The position numbers and the translations under genes were made by a program. From Bradyrhizobium canariense (lineage in GTDB: Bacteria; Pseudomonadota; Alphaproteobacteria; Rhizobiales; Xanthobacteraceae): DNA of 64,000 bases. The DNA is taken from positions 1 through 64,000 of the forward strand of contig NZ_JAFCKJ010000015.1 in NCBI RefSeq assembly GCF_018130465.1, in the 5' to 3' direction. Positions 63,141 through 64,000 of this stretch are shown piece after piece. A model generated the notes under the pieces. The model did not search any database, was not told the DNA's origin, and worked only from the letters and a program-made list of their open reading frames with translations. Within the stretch, counting starts at the first letter, position 1. Every line of letters begins with the position of its first letter.

Positions 63141-64000
63141 TCAGAAGACGTTGCCGGCGTTCATCGCGAGATGCTCGACGATGGGGCCGAGGGCGAGGGC
63201 CGGGAAGAAGGTCAGCCCGCCGATGATCAGAATGACGCCGACGACGAGGCCGACGAACAGCCCGCCCGTGGTCGGGAACGTGCCCGCCGACGGCGCGATC
63301 GATTTCTTGGCGGCCAGAGAGCCAGCAATTGCCATCGCCGGAACGATCATGAAGAAGCGGCCGACGAACATCGCGCTTGCAAGCGTGAGGTTGTAGAAGA
63401 TGGTGTTGCCGGTGAGGCCCGCGAAGGCCGAGCCGTTGTTGCCGGTCGCCGAGGTGAAGGCATAGAGCACCTCGGTGAAGCCATGCGGCCCGGCATTCGC
63501 CATCGAGGCGACCGCAGCCGGATAGACCACGCCGACCGCGGTCCAGCCCAGATACATCAGCGGCAGCACCAGGATCGCGAGCATCGCCATCTTGACCTCG
63601 CGCGCCTCGATCTTCTTGCCGACATATTCCGGCGTGCGGCCGACCATCAGGCCTGCCACGAAGATCGCGAGCACGACGAACAGCAGCATGCCGTAGAGAC
63701 CGGCGCCGACGCCGCCGATGATGATCTCGCCGAGCTGCATGTTGATCAGCGGGATCATACCGCCGAGCGCGGTAAAGCTGTCATGCATGGCATTGACGGC
63801 ACCGCAGGAGGCGGCCGTCGTGATCACGGCGAATAGCGAGGACGCGACGATGCCGAAGCGCACCTCCTTGCCCTCCATGTTGCCCCCGGTCAGGCCGAGC
63901 GCATGCAGCGTCGAGGTACCGTTGGCCTCGGCCCAATAGGTGACGGCGACACCGGCGAGGAACAGCACGCCCATGACCGAGAGAATCGCCCAGCCCTGGC
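63141..64000 (-). CDS. kdpA: KdpA, K+-channel-like subunit (5' end beyond window)
   Basis: The C-terminal part of KdpA (286 residues visible), the K+-binding subunit of KdpFABC. Selectivity-filter segments are visible in [15 protein letters not shown] and in [13 protein letters not shown], and [20 protein letters not shown] is a highly conserved stretch. Several long hydrophobic helices match the K+ channel-like fold. The gene starts beyond position 64000, so neither its start, the promoter nor kdpF can be seen. It overlaps nothing and lies 24 bases from kdpB. Confidence 0.95.
   Translation of the reverse strand, partial: QGWAILSVMGVLFLAGVAVTYWAEANGTSTLHALGLTGGNMEGKEVRFGIVASSLFAVITTAASCGAVNAMHDSFTALGGMIPLINMQLGEIIIGGVGAGLYGMLLFVVLAIFVAGLMVGRTPEYVGKKIEAREVKMAMLAILVLPLMYLGWTAVGVVYPAAVASMANAGPHGFTEVLYAFTSATGNNGSAFAGLTGNTIFYNLTLASAMFVGRFFMIVPAMAIAGSLAAKKSIAPSAGTFPTTGGLFVGLVVGVILIIGGLTFFPALALGPIVEHLAMNAGNVF

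Noticed and set aside
63141-64000. kdpF or a kdp promoter
   Set aside because: Both would lie upstream of kdpA, beyond the right edge of the window.

Overview
The window is high-GC DNA of an alphaproteobacterium, most probably Bradyrhizobium or a close Nitrobacteraceae relative. Three things point there: a D-tartrate dehydratase whose catalytic residues fall at the positions I recall for the B. japonicum enzyme, the many families of short palindromic intergenic repeats typical of slow-growing rhizobia, and promoter motifs resembling those of the alphaproteobacterial general stress sigma factor EcfG. No rRNA, tRNA, CRISPR array, prophage or insertion sequence was seen.

Layout. 0-1 kb: a 470-bp unit (GIY-YIG nuclease gene plus palindromic repeat) repeated in tandem. 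1-5 kb, minus strand: tarD, a coupled DUF3297/glutathione peroxidase/amidase unit and a DUF6894 gene, separated by palindromic repeats. 5.1-9.5 kb: a complete pqqABCDE operon, including a 26-residue PqqA, ending in an overlapping proline iminopeptidase gene. 10.6-15.4 kb: a 2-oxoacid oxidoreductase operon (FAD/iron-sulfur NAD(P)-type module, fused gamma-alpha subunit, beta subunit). 15.4-20.5 kb: a membrane adenylate cyclase with a SUMF1-like domain, small exported proteins, and an ArsR-SRPBCC cassette with a double palindromic operator. 20.7-25.5 kb: the prkA-yeaH-spoVR stress module behind an EcfG-like promoter.

26.7-33.4 kb is a compact sugar-phosphate operon: a transaldolase/glucose-6-phosphate isomerase fusion, gnd, zwf, pgl and gluconokinase, followed by a HAD hydrolase. 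34.3-52.3 kb is a large alpha-glucan/trehalose region. Leftward run malQ and a GH15 hydrolase. Rightward run a GlgE-like protein, a TreS-maltokinase fusion, glgB, glgX, treZ and treY. Together these could build, trim and convert glycogen to trehalose by the TreY/TreZ and TreS routes. The GlgE homologue is the surprise: the catalytic acid/base Glu is replaced by Lys and the Arg two residues before the nucleophile by Ala, so it is probably a pseudoenzyme or a repurposed protein.

52.3-56.9 kb holds a PHA-associated protein, a DUF3309 stress peptide and the NHEJ pair ligD/ku, which diverge from overlapping, oppositely oriented EcfG-like promoters. 56.9-64 kb holds kdpABCDE for high-affinity K+ uptake, with kdpA cut by the window edge. 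Osmoprotectant trehalose, K+ uptake, the PrkA kinase, NHEJ repair and EcfG-like promoters together give much of the window a stress and desiccation character. All homology calls come from reading motifs and remembered families; no database search was run.
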